The notes beneath the pieces were generated by a model. It searched no databases, was not told the DNA's origin, and saw nothing but the letters and a program-made list of their open reading frames with translations. From Streptomyces sp. DH37 (GTDB lineage Bacteria; Actinomycetota; Actinomycetes; Streptomycetales; Streptomycetaceae): a stretch of DNA of 51,530 nucleotides. The position numbers and the translations under genes were made by a program. Each line of letters starts with the position of its first letter. Position 1 is the stretch's first letter. Below are positions 40,030 to 49,707 of this stretch, piece by piece. The stretch is from NCBI RefSeq assembly GCF_029813835.1, contig NZ_JARVKV010000049.1, forward strand, positions 1 through 51,530. The letters run 5' to 3'.

Positions 40030-41566
40030 CGGACTCGGCCGCCGCCACCAGCCCTCCCCCGCGTACGAACGCCTCGGCCGCCGCCAACTCCGGCGCCAGG
40101 AAACGATCTTCGCCGGGGCCCCGCACACCCGCCTCACGCGCCGCGGCCACCACGGCCGAGGCGGCGGGCGAGGGCGTCAGCCCGTCCGCCGCCCGCAGCT
40201 CGATCGCGCGGGCGGCGGCGTAGAGCTCCACGGCCACCACGCGGGTCAGCCCGTCGACGGCGGTGCGCAGCTTGCGCGCGGCCGACCAGCCCATCGAGAC
40301 GTGGTCCTCCTGCATCGCCGAGGACGGGATCGAGTCCACCGAGGCCGGGACCGCGAGCCTCTTCAGTTCGCTGACCAGCGCGGCCTGGGTGTACTGGGCG
40401 ATCATCAGGCCCGAGTCCACGCCCGCGTCGCCCGCCAGGAAGGGCGGCAGGCCGTGGCTGCGGTTGCGGTCCAGCAGCCGGTCGGTGCGGCGCTCGGCGA
40501 TGGAGGCCAGGTCGGCGGCGGCGATGGCGAGGAAGTCCAGTACGTAGGCGATCGGAGCGCCGTGGAAGTTGCCGTTGGACTCCGCCCGCCCCTCCTCCGG
40601 GAGCACCACGGGGTTGTCCACGGCCGCCGCCAGTTCCCGCTCGGCGACGGTGCGGGCGTGCGCCAGGGTGTCGCGCCCGGCGCCGGCGACCTGGGGCGCG
40701 CAGCGCACCGAGTAGGCGTCCTGGACCCGCGGGGCGTCGTCCTGGTGGTGGCCGGTGAGCCCGGAGCCCTCCAGGACCTTCAGCATGTTGGCGGCGGACG
40801 CGGCCTGGCCGGGGTGCGGGCGGATGGCGTGCAGCTCGGGCGCGAGCACCCGGTCCGTGCCCAGCAGCGCCTCCAGGGTGAGGGCGGCGGTGATGTCGGC
40901 GGAGGTGAACAGCCGGGCGAGGTCGTCGCAGGCCATCACCAGCATGCCGAGCATGCCGTCGGTGCCGTTGAGGAGGGCCAGGCCCTCCTTCTCCCGCAGC
41001 TCGACGGGGGCCAGGCCGTACTCGGCCAGCAGCTCGGCCGCCGGGCGCACCCGCCCGTCGGGCCCCTCGGCGTCCCCCTCGCCCATCAGGGCCAGCGCGC
41101 AGTGCGACAGCGGCGCCAGGTCGCCGGAGCAGCCGAGCGAGCCGTACTCGTGGACGACGGGCGTGATCCGCGCGTTGAGCAGGTCCGCCATGGCGCGGGC
41201 CACCTCGGGCCGCACCCCGGTGTGGCCCGAGGCCAGCGTCTTCAGCCGCAGGAACATCAGCGCCCGCACCACCTCGCGCTCCACGCGCGGCCCCATGCCG
41301 GCGGCGTGCGAGCGGACGATGTTGCGCTGGAGCCGGACCCGCAGGTCGGCCGGGATGTGGCGGACGGCCAGGGCGCCGAAGCCGGTGGAGACGCCGTAGA
41401 CGGGGTCGGGCCTGGCGGCCAGGTCGTCGACGACCCGGCGGGCGGCGGCGAGGGCGGCCAGCGCCTCCTCGGACAGTTCGACGCGGGCCAGGCCGCGGGC
41501 GACGGCGACGACGTCCCCGGCGGTGGTGCCGGAGGAACCGACCACTACGCGGTGCTGCATATCCAT
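40010..41566 (-). CDS. hutH: Histidine ammonia-lyase
   Basis: The first enzyme of histidine degradation, converting L-histidine to urocanate and ammonia. The 518-residue protein shows the lyase core: YGVSTGFGAL near 60, the prosthetic-group tripeptide in GCSGDLAPLSH (Cys-Ser-Gly instead of Ala-Ser-Gly), NGTDGMLG, QDAYSVRCAPQ and SNGNFHG. I recall Cys-Ser-Gly as the Streptomyces form of the MIO-forming triad. ATG 41566 gives the N-terminus DMQHRVVVG; other ATGs lie six bases each way. No hut partners are adjacent. Confidence 0.92.
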   Translation of the reverse strand: MDMQHRVVVGSSGTTAGDVVAVARGLARVELSEEALAALAAARRVVDDLAARPDPVYGVSTGFGALAVRHIPADLRVRLQRNIVRSHAAGMGPRVEREVVRALMFLRLKTLASGHTGVRPEVARAMADLLNARITPVVHEYGSLGCSGDLAPLSHCALALMGEGDAEGPDGRVRPAAELLAEYGLAPVELREKEGLALLNGTDGMLGMLVMACDDLARLFTSADITAALTLEALLGTDRVLAPELHAIRPHPGQAASAANMLKVLEGSGLTGHHQDDAPRVQDAYSVRCAPQVAGAGRDTLAHARTVAERELAAAVDNPVVLPEEGRAESNGNFHGAPIAYVLDFLAIAAADLASIAERRTDRLLDRNRSHGLPPFLAGDAGVDSGLMIAQYTQAALVSELKRLAVPASVDSIPSSAMQEDHVSMGWSAARKLRTAVDGLTRVVAVELYAAARAIELRAADGLTPSPAASAVVAAAREAGVRGPGEDRFLAPELAAAEAFVRGGGLVAAAESVTGPLA

Positions 41567-41646
41567 ATTCAGGAACACTAAAGAGTGAATCGAGTTCTGT
41601 CACGACCCCGCCGCGCCCGTGTGCGCCGCCGGAGGCCGGGGCGGGA

Positions 41647-42819
41647 TCAGACGTCCAGGCCGCGCAGCCGGCGGCGGTCGCCCCGGGACCCGATCCTCCC
41701 CCGGTCCGCCTGGTCCGCGAGGCGGACCACCTCGTCGCCCGCGTCGTCGGCGCCCTCCCGCCCGGCCACCACCGGCTTGTCGGTGCGGGCCGCCTTGGCG
41801 CGGTACTGGGCGGCGTCGGCGAGGCGGAACAGCCGGCGGGCCGAGCGGACCGGGCCTATCGGGTCGCCCGTCGAGGCGACTCCGCACGCCACCCCCTGGC
41901 CCGTCTCCAGCTCCGCCGCCCGGCGGCACACCTCGTCCGCGACCCGGACCACCTCGTCCGCCGAGGGCCCCACCGCCAGCAGGCAGAACTCGTCCCCGCC
42001 CAGCCGGGCGACCAGGGTGTCCGGGAGCATCGCGCCGCACAGGGACAGCACCGAGGCGAAACGTTCCAGCAGCCGGTCGCCGGCCTCGTGGCCCAGCACG
42101 TCGTTGACCGTCTTGAGACCGTTGACGTCGCAGACCAGCAGGCTGACCACCGTCCCGTCCGCGCGGTGCCGCTCCAGCGCCTCGTCCAGGCGCGCGTCCA
42201 CCGCCCGGCGGTTCGCCAGGCCGGTGAGGGGGTCGGTGAAGGCCAGCCGGCGCACCTCCTCCAGCCTCTCGGTCTGGGCGATCCCGGCCGCGATCACCGA
42301 CGCCAGCGCCTCGGCGAAGTCGGCGTCGGCGCGGTCGAAGACCGGCCGCCCCGGCTCCCGCGCCACGTACAGCTCGCCCCACACCAGCCCGTCCACGACG
42401 ACCGGGGCGACCACGCAGCAGCCCCGCCCGCGGCGGCGCAGCGCCAGCGGGCGGCGCCCGACCGGCGCCGCCGGCCCGTACCGGGGCTCGTCCCGCGCGC
42501 CGGACGCCGTCTCCACCCAGGCGCGCGGCCCGCCGTCCGGCCCGCCCCCGTACGGCAGGCCGGTGATCTCGGGGAAGTCGTGGACCGGGTACGCCTCGTC
42601 CTCGGGGAACTCCCGCTCGTCCCCGCGCCGCTCGCCGGTGTTCACCAGCACCCGCAGCCGGCCGCGCTCGCGCTCCCAGACGGACAGGGCCGCGAAGGAG
42701 CCGCCCAGCGCGGCCCGCGCGCCCTCGGCGGCGGTCCGGGCGACGTCGCGCAGGGAGTGGGCGGCGGCCATCTCCTGCGCCAGCCCCACCACGGTCCTCA
42801 GCCGCGCGTCGTCACCCAT
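41647..42819 (-). CDS. Diguanylate cyclase with N-terminal GAF-like domain
   Basis: A 390-residue protein with a GAF-like sensor (about 15-175, FAALSVWERERGRLRVLVNTGE) and a C-terminal GGDEF domain with FTDPLTGLANRR, VCDVNGLKTVND and the intact active-site RLGGDEF near 272, so c-di-GMP synthesis is expected. A classic RxxD inhibitory site is not obvious. c-di-GMP controls BldD and sporulation in Streptomyces. ATG 42819 is preferred over GTG 42837. It lies among enzymes and the adenylate cyclase, so two nucleotide second messengers are made within 3 kb. Confidence 0.9.
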   Translation of the reverse strand: MGDDARLRTVVGLAQEMAAAHSLRDVARTAAEGARAALGGSFAALSVWERERGRLRVLVNTGERRGDEREFPEDEAYPVHDFPEITGLPYGGGPDGGPRAWVETASGARDEPRYGPAAPVGRRPLALRRRGRGCCVVAPVVVDGLVWGELYVAREPGRPVFDRADADFAEALASVIAAGIAQTERLEEVRRLAFTDPLTGLANRRAVDARLDEALERHRADGTVVSLLVCDVNGLKTVNDVLGHEAGDRLLERFASVLSLCGAMLPDTLVARLGGDEFCLLAVGPSADEVVRVADEVCRRAAELETGQGVACGVASTGDPIGPVRSARRLFRLADAAQYRAKAARTDKPVVAGREGADDAGDEVVRLADQADRGRIGSRGDRRRLRGLDV

Positions 42820-42927
42820 GCCGTACCCGATCCACACGACCCAGGTTATGGGCCTTCACTCCGGGTCGCCGACCGGCTCACGCCGGCCCGCTCCGGCTCA
42901 CCGGGCTCGTGCCCGATCGTGCCCGGC

Positions 42928-43782
42928 TCACTCCCCCGGCCAGCGCGGGGCCCGCTTCTCGTTGAAGGCGGCCACGCCCTCGGCCCGGTCGCCGGAGAAC
43001 GCCACCGTGCGCCAGGCCGCGTCCTCCACCTCCAGGCCCGCGCGCAGGTCCATGCCCCAGCCGGTGCGCAGCGCCCGCTTGGCCGCCCGCAGTCCCACCG
43101 GGGAGTTGGCGGCGATGCGCCGGGCCAGCGCCAGCGCCTCGGCCCGGTCCTCGCCGTGGGGCGCCAGGTGGTCGACCAGGCCCAGCTCGCGGGCCTCGGT
43201 GGCCTCCACCCGCCGCGCGGTGAAGATCAGCTCGGCGGCGCGGGCGGCGCCCACCCGGCGCGGCAGGAGCTGGGTGCCGCCGCCGCCGGGGATCACTCCG
43301 ACGGACACCTCCGGCAGGCCGACCACCGCGGTGGGGTCGGCGACGATCAGGTCGCAGGACAGCGCCAGCTCGAAGCCGCCGCCGAGCGCGAAGCCGTGCA
43401 CGGCCGCGACGGTGGGCATCGGCAGCTCCAGCACGCCGGTGTAGGCGGCCCGGGCGTACGGCCGCTGCCGCGCCAGGTCGGCGTCGGTGAAGGAGTTGCG
43501 CTCCTTCAGGTCCGCGCCCACGCAGAACGCCCGCTCGTGGGTGGAGGAGAGCACCACGGCCCGCACCCCGCGGTCGGCGGCGAGCGCGGCGCACGCCTCC
43601 CCGATGCGCCGGGCCATCTCGGTGGAGACGGCGTTCATCGCCTTCGGCCGGTCCAGCACCAGCTCGGCGACGTGCGTGTCCGGCTCCCGCCGCACCACGA
43701 CCCACTCGCCGAACCGCTCCTCGCCCACGCCCGCGCCCTCGACCACGCCGCCCACGCCGCCCACGCCGTCCATGCCGTCCAC
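42928..43782 (-). CDS. Enoyl-CoA hydratase/isomerase family protein
   Basis: A 284-residue crotonase-fold protein. After a low-complexity N-terminus (MDGMDGVGGVGGVVEG) come ELVLDRPKAMNAVS, ERAFCVGADLKE (oxyanion-hole strand), FALGGGFELALSCDLIVA and the catalytic-region LPEVSVGVIPGGGGTQLLPR. Both Glu-type active positions seen in hydratases (GGFE and PEV) are present, suggesting hydration of enoyl-CoA. GTG 43782 follows GGAAGGG. A role in fatty-acid or branched-chain amino-acid degradation is typical. Confidence 0.88.
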   Translation of the reverse strand: MDGMDGVGGVGGVVEGAGVGEERFGEWVVVRREPDTHVAELVLDRPKAMNAVSTEMARRIGEACAALAADRGVRAVVLSSTHERAFCVGADLKERNSFTDADLARQRPYARAAYTGVLELPMPTVAAVHGFALGGGFELALSCDLIVADPTAVVGLPEVSVGVIPGGGGTQLLPRRVGAARAAELIFTARRVEATEARELGLVDHLAPHGEDRAEALALARRIAANSPVGLRAAKRALRTGWGMDLRAGLEVEDAAWRTVAFSGDRAEGVAAFNEKRAPRWPGE

Positions 43783-43890
43783 ACAGCCCTTCCGGTTAAC
43801 GATCGCTCACTGGTGTACGGGCGCATCATGCCATCCGCCCCGCCCGGCGGGGCAGGGGTGAGCCGTGCGGGGAACGCACGGTAGGAGGGG

Positions 43891-43928
43891 GCGCGGAAAG
43901 GAGAGCGCGGGAGGAGGAGCGCGGAAAG
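43891..43928. repeat. Purine-rich direct repeat
   Basis: GCGCGGAAAG occurs at 43891-43900 and 43919-43928 in a run of almost pure purines (about 43880-43940) between the cyclase and hydratase genes. No function is evident. Confidence 0.5.
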
Positions 43929-43942
43929 GGGGGAGGAGCCGC

Positions 43943-45037
43943 TCAGGAACCGGGGGAGCGGCGGGACAGCTGCCACGGCTCGACGACGCCGAGGCCGCGC
44001 ACCGGGCGCTGGTAGAGGGGCTGGAGCGCGAAGCGGTACGGCGCGGCGTCGTCCGTCTCCTTCTCCGACTCCGGCGCCTGGCCGGAGGCGACCAGCTCCG
44101 CGCGCAGCGCCTCGTCCACCAGCACCGTGTCCTTGGGCGCTATCGAGGTCAGCCGGCTGGCCAGATTGACCGTGTTGCCGAAGACGTCGCCCATGCGGGT
44201 GGTGACCGTGCCCAGGGCCATGCCCACGCGCAGCTCCGGCATCGTCGCGTCGTTGGCCAGGGTCTCGATCAGCCGCAGCCCGATCTCGGCCGCGGTGCCC
44301 GCGTCGTCGGCGACGTAGAGCACCTCGTCCCCGAGCGTCTTGATCAGCCGGCCGCCGTGCGCGGCGACCAGGTCGGCGGCGGTGGTCTCGAACGCCTCGA
44401 CCAGCTCGCCCAGCTCCTCCTCCTCCAGCCGCCGGGTCAGCCGGGTGAAGCCGACCAGGTCGGCGAAGGCGACCGCCAGGCGCCGGTCCACCATCTCCTC
44501 GTCGTCGGCCGCCTGCACCACCCGGCCGGTGGCGGCGGCCAGCTGCCGCCGCCAGACGTACACCAGGAACTCCTGGAGCTCGGGCAGCAGCAGCTCGACC
44601 AGCGGGTACGCCACCTCGGTACGGGTCATGCCCGGCTCGGGCGGCTCGGTCAGGCCCTCCAGGAAGGAGTCGATCTGCCACTCGGCCAGCCGCGCCGTGG
44701 TCTGCCCGGTGGACCGCGCCACCTGCACCGCCATCGCCTCGCTGAGCAGCCCGGCCTCCACCAGGCCGGCCAGCCGCCGCAGCGCGATCACGTCCGTCTC
44801 GGTGAGCGCCCTGGCCTGGCCGATGTCGGCGAACCCCATCGCCCGCCAGAAACGGGCCGCCAGCTCCATGGGGACGTCGGCGGCGCGGGCCGCCTGGAAG
44901 GGCGTGTACTGCCGTCCGGCGCCGAGGATGAGCTGCTCGATGCGGAGCGCGAGGGGGTCCTCCTCGGCACGGGCCGTGCCGCCGGCCGCCTCGCCGTCCG
45001 CCGTCGGCTCTTCGGCTGGGGTGCCCGAGTCGTCCAC
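43943..45037 (-). CDS. cya: Class III adenylate cyclase
   Basis: A 364-residue soluble adenylate cyclase. An N-terminal helical domain (about 35-170, with YTPFQAARAADVPMELAARFWRAMG) precedes the cyclase homology domain (about 185-330) with metal-binding FADLVGFTRL (Asp193) and GNTVNLASRLTS near 290. In S. coelicolor the single cya supports germination and development through cAMP. GTG 45037 follows GGAAGG. The N-terminal domain is the actinobacterial type described as a regulatory module; its ligand is unknown. Confidence 0.93.
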   Translation of the reverse strand: MDDSGTPAEEPTADGEAAGGTARAEEDPLALRIEQLILGAGRQYTPFQAARAADVPMELAARFWRAMGFADIGQARALTETDVIALRRLAGLVEAGLLSEAMAVQVARSTGQTTARLAEWQIDSFLEGLTEPPEPGMTRTEVAYPLVELLLPELQEFLVYVWRRQLAAATGRVVQAADDEEMVDRRLAVAFADLVGFTRLTRRLEEEELGELVEAFETTAADLVAAHGGRLIKTLGDEVLYVADDAGTAAEIGLRLIETLANDATMPELRVGMALGTVTTRMGDVFGNTVNLASRLTSIAPKDTVLVDEALRAELVASGQAPESEKETDDAAPYRFALQPLYQRPVRGLGVVEPWQLSRRSPGS

Positions 45038-45113
45038 TGCCCTTCCGTTCCACTCACTGCCGCCGCGCCCGCCGCGCTGGGTCGAGTCAACGATACGGCA
45101 GGTGTGCCCTACC

Positions 45114-46013
45114 TCACTCTTCCGAAGGCTCCCCCGGCGACCCCTCCGGGGCGGGCCTGAGGTGCACGATGTCGCCCGCGTCCACCGGCTGCTGCACCCC
45201 CTCGCCGCTGGCCATGACCAGCCGCCCCTCGCCGTCCACCGCGACCGCCTCGCCCGTCAGCTCCCGCCCGCCGGGCAGCACCGCGCGGACCCGCCTGCCG
45301 AGGGTGGCGCAGCCGGCGGTGTACGCCTCGCGCACCCGGCTCGCCTCCGGATCGCCGCCCGCCTCGTGCCAGCGGCCGTACCACTCCTCCAGCGAGCGCA
45401 GCACCGCGCGCAGCAGGGTGTCGCGGTCGGTGACGCGGGCGCCCGCCAGGGCCAGGGAGCCGGCCGTGGGCACCGGCAGCTCCTCCGCGCGCAGCGAGAC
45501 GTTGAGCCCGATGCCCAGCACCACCCCGGCGGGCCCGCCGGGGCGCTCGACCCGCTCCGCGAGGATGCCGCCGATCTTGCGTTCCTCGCCGCCGGCCCGC
45601 ACCAGGACGTCGTTGGGCCACTTCAGCACCACGTCCGTCCCCGCGGCGCGGGCCAGGGCGCCGGCCGTGGCGACCCCGGCGAGCAGCGGCAGCCAGCTCC
45701 ACCGCGCGGCGGGCACGCCGGGGACGAGCAGCACGGAGAGGAAGAGCCCCGAGCGGGCGGGCGCCGTCCAGCTGCGCTCCAGCCGCCCGCGCCCGGCGGT
45801 CTGCCGCTCGGCGACCAACACCTCGCCCTCCCGCGCCTCGCCGCGCGCGGCCCGTGCGGCGAGGTCGGTGTTGGTGGAGCCGGTGTCGGCGACCACCTCC
45901 AGGGAGGTCCACAGCGACGCGGGGCGCACCAGCGCGCGGCGCAGCGAGACGGCGTTCAGAGGGGGCCGTTCGAGGTCCGACCAGGGACTGTCCGACGGGT
46001 CGTTCGGTGTCAT
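45114..46013 (-). CDS. birA: Biotin-acetyl-CoA-carboxylase ligase
   Basis: A 299-residue biotin protein ligase. It has STNTDLAARAARGEAREGEVLVAERQTAGRGRLERSW (biotin and ATP loop GRGR), LKWPNDVLV and the central region GIGLNVS, followed by the C-terminal SH3-like domain. It lacks the N-terminal winged helix of bifunctional BirA, so it should not repress biotin genes directly. It biotinylates the carboxyl-carrier domain of the AccA protein at the right end of this window. ATG 46013 lies only seven bases from a TAATCT element, so a leaderless message is possible. Confidence 0.93.
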   Translation of the reverse strand: MTPNDPSDSPWSDLERPPLNAVSLRRALVRPASLWTSLEVVADTGSTNTDLAARAARGEAREGEVLVAERQTAGRGRLERSWTAPARSGLFLSVLLVPGVPAARWSWLPLLAGVATAGALARAAGTDVVLKWPNDVLVRAGGEERKIGGILAERVERPGGPAGVVLGIGLNVSLRAEELPVPTAGSLALAGARVTDRDTLLRAVLRSLEEWYGRWHEAGGDPEASRVREAYTAGCATLGRRVRAVLPGGRELTGEAVAVDGEGRLVMASGEGVQQPVDAGDIVHLRPAPEGSPGEPSEE

Positions 46014-46114
46014 GCAAGACAGATTAGGTGTGGCAAACACCGCACCGCCGGACGACCGGTCCGCCGATACGCTACGAGTCGGTAGCCAGACGCCACGACG
46101 AGGAGCCGCAGCCC
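46014..46114. promoter_or_regulatory. Divergent birA-pccB promoter region
   Basis: 101 bp separate the ligase from the carboxylase gene that depends on it. On the minus strand, TAATCT (46021-46026) is seven bases from the birA ATG. No matching -35 was clear. On the plus strand GAGGAG precedes GTG 46115. Shared control of ligase and target would be logical. Confidence 0.4.
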
Positions 46115-47722
<1,608 letters not shown>

Positions 47723-47751
47723 CCGCCCGCGACAGCGAGGAGACCGTGACC

Positions 47752-47967
47752 ATGATCAAGGTCGTACGCGGCAATCCGACCCCCGAGGAGCTGGCCGCCG
47801 CCCTGGCGGTGGTGCGCACCCGGGCCGCCGCGCTCGCGGCGGCGGGGCCCGGCGGGTCCGCCGCCGGGCACGGCTCGGAGTGGTCGGACCCGGCCCGCAC
47901 CGTCCCCGGCCGCCGTCTGCCGCACCCGGGCCCGCGGGCCTGGCGGACGGCGTACTGGCCGGCCTGA
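47752..47967 (+). CDS. accE: Acyl-CoA carboxylase epsilon subunit
   Basis: A 71-residue protein, 29 bp after pccB. IKVVRGNPTPEELAAALAVVRTRAAAL is the conserved epsilon motif and the C-terminus ends in GPRAWRTAYWPA, typical of AccE/PccE. Epsilon subunits stabilise and stimulate the actinobacterial carboxylase complex. ATG 47752 is used; GTG 47746 is also possible, each with GAGGAG upstream. Expression with pccB is expected. Confidence 0.85.
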   Translation: MIKVVRGNPTPEELAAALAVVRTRAAALAAAGPGGSAAGHGSEWSDPARTVPGRRLPHPGPRAWRTAYWPA

Positions 47968-47984
47968 GACGCGCCGCGCCGCGG

Positions 47985-48027
47985 CCGGCGGGGGGCCTGA
48001 GTACGCGTACTCAGGCGCCCCCGCCGG
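47985..48027. terminator. Extended palindrome, likely terminator
   Basis: A perfect 22-bp palindrome centred on ACGCGT (47995-48016, containing GAGTACGCGTACTC) is flanked by CCGGCGGGGG (47985-47994) and its complement (48018-48027) with one bulged base. A hairpin of about 20 bp would end the pccB-accE transcript. The inner palindrome could also be a protein-binding site. Confidence 0.65.
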
Positions 48028-48048
48028 CTTTGCCGCAGGATCGGGAGC

Positions 48049-48168
48049 ATGCTCTGGTCCGACCCGGCCGACGAACCCCCCGAGGAGCTGCGCACCACCC
48101 AGGCGATGCTCCGCCGCACCGGCTGGCTGATCGCCGTCGCCATGGTGGCGGTCTTCCTGCTGCTGTGA
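48049..48168 (+). CDS. Tiny single-helix membrane protein
   Basis: A 39-residue product from ATG 48049 (LWSDPADEPPEELRTTQAMLRRTGWLIAVAMVAVFLLL), acidic N-terminus then one C-terminal membrane helix. GGATCGGGAG precedes the start. Short proteins of this pattern next to maf are, in my recollection, conserved in Streptomyces. It is tail-anchored in design. Function unknown. Confidence 0.6.
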   Translation: MLWSDPADEPPEELRTTQAMLRRTGWLIAVAMVAVFLLL

Positions 48169-48180
48169 GGGCCACTGCGA

Positions 48181-48224
48181 GCCTGGGCGGGGCCTGGGCG
48201 GGGCCTGGGCGGGGCCTGGGCGGC
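48181..48224. repeat. Tandem 11-bp GC repeat
   Basis: GCCTGGGCGGG is repeated four times head to tail (48181-48224, last unit with a final C) in the 100-bp gap before maf. It is a slippage-prone microsatellite, possibly variable between strains. Confidence 0.85.
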
Positions 48225-48270
48225 AGCGCGCGGTCGGAGGCCGGCCGGGAGTCTTCCTAGGATGGACCGC

Positions 48271-48885
48271 ATGGCCCACAACACCGCGCCCCGCCGCCGT
48301 CTCGTCCTCGCCTCCCAGTCCCCCGCCCGGCTCGGGCTGCTCCGGCAGGCCGGGCTGTCCCCCGACGTGATCGTCAGCGGTGTGGACGAGGACGCCCTCG
48401 ACGCCCCCACACCCGGCGAGCTGGCCCTGCTGCTGGCCGAGGCCAAGGCGGACGCCGTGGCGGGGCGGGCGGAGGCGGCCGGCGCGCTCGTCGTCGGCTG
48501 CGACTCGGTGCTGGAGCTGGACGGACGGCCGCTGGGCAAGCCCGCCGACGCCGAGGAGGCCACCGCCCGCTGGAAGGACATGCGCGGGCGGACGGGCGTC
48601 CTGGTGACGGGCCACTGCGTGGTGGACACGGCCACCGGCCGCCGCGTGTCCGCGACCGCCGCCACCACCGTCCGCTTCGGCGAGCCGAGCGACGAGGAGA
48701 TCGCCGCCTACGTCGCCAGCAGCGAGCCGCTGCACGTCGCGGGCGCCTTCACCCTCGACGGCCGCTCGGCGCCCTTCGTCGACGGCATCGAGGGCGACCA
48801 CGGCAACGTCATCGGGCTGTCGATGCCGCTGCTGCGCCGGCTGCTGGCCGAGCTGGGCGTGCCGATCACGGAGCTGTGGGCCTGA
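48271..48885 (+). CDS. maf: Maf-family nucleotide pyrophosphatase
   Basis: A 204-residue Maf protein. LVLASQSPARLGLLRQAG is the N-terminal signature, followed by CDSVLELDGRPLGKP and the C-terminal HGNVIGLSMPLLRRLLAELGV. Maf proteins hydrolyse non-canonical or methylated nucleoside triphosphates and in some bacteria delay division. ATG 48271 has AGGATGG eight bases upstream; ATG 48262 adds three residues. The 3' end overlaps the convergent membrane-protein gene by 20 bp. Confidence 0.9.
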   Translation: MAHNTAPRRRLVLASQSPARLGLLRQAGLSPDVIVSGVDEDALDAPTPGELALLLAEAKADAVAGRAEAAGALVVGCDSVLELDGRPLGKPADAEEATARWKDMRGRTGVLVTGHCVVDTATGRRVSATAATTVRFGEPSDEEIAAYVASSEPLHVAGAFTLDGRSAPFVDGIEGDHGNVIGLSMPLLRRLLAELGVPITELWA

Positions 48886-49348
48886 GCGGCGGCTCGGAGG
48901 GGCCGGCGGGCGCGGCGACCGTGTCCCGCGGGCCCGCCGGGTCCCCCGTACGGGGGCGGGGGCCGTACGCCACCAGGGTCAGCACGACGAGTCCCAGCGC
49001 GGCCATCAGGGCGGCGAACGCCGCCCAGCCCACCAGCCCGACGGTGAGCGCGCCGAGCACCCCGTGCACCACCGCCGCGCCGGTCAGCAGGGCGCGGGCG
49101 AGGCGGGCGGGCGGCCGGTCGGCCAGCGCCGTCCGGAGCGACAGCACGGCGCACAGCAGCAGGTAGGCGCCGAAGAGCGCGCCGCCGATCCATGTGGAGA
49201 CGGCCATCGCGCGCGGGTCGAGCCCGGCCAGGGACATGTCCTGACGGTCGACCGCCAGACCCAGGACCCAGTGGAGCCACCCGGCGCCGACGGCCTCCGC
49301 CGCGAGCACCACGGCCGCCGCCAGGGCCACCGGCCTTCTGTGAGCCAT
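48866..49348 (-). CDS. Four-helix membrane protein, unknown function
   Basis: A 160-residue protein from ATG 49348 with GGGGGA upstream. Four hydrophobic segments (about 5-25, 48-65, 85-105, 112-130) with WLHWVLGLAV between the first two suggest an inner-membrane protein; the C-terminus is hydrophilic (RPRTGDPAGPRDT). An upstream in-frame region is not supported by a ribosome site. It is convergent with maf and divergent from accA. No family recognised. Confidence 0.7.
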   Translation of the reverse strand: MAHRRPVALAAAVVLAAEAVGAGWLHWVLGLAVDRQDMSLAGLDPRAMAVSTWIGGALFGAYLLLCAVLSLRTALADRPPARLARALLTGAAVVHGVLGALTVGLVGWAAFAALMAALGLVVLTLVAYGPRPRTGDPAGPRDTVAAPAGPSEPPLRPTAP

Positions 49349-49707
49349 ACGGTCCCCCACTCGTCCTCCGCGGAACGCGCGCGGCGCCGTCCCGTGCGAC
49401 AGCGCGCATGCTACTAACGGGTAACGGCATGGGAAAGACCTCGCGCCCCGGCAAAGAATCACCCCGCCATTCGTAGGAACCCCACAAAGTGGCGGAGATC
49501 CTCGCAGGCCCCCTGGACAGTAACCTTGGCCACACCGAAGATCTCCAGCCGGACGCGAGATCCCGGCGTACCGTGTACCCACAAGGGATTTGGGCCTCAT
49601 GGGGCTCCTGGGGTCACCTTCCGTGTGGGCAAGCTCACCCCCCAGGGCGACTCGGCGTGCGGTGTCGCCGATACCTAAACTCACCTTGTTTCAAGGAGGG
49701 AGTCATC
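49349..49707 (+). promoter_or_regulatory. Upstream region of accA
   Basis: 359 bp between divergent genes. AAGGAGGG at 49694 gives the carboxylase gene a very strong ribosome site. I saw no riboswitch-like fold or convincing promoter pair; TAAACT (49676-49681) is a weak -10 candidate. Confidence 0.35.
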
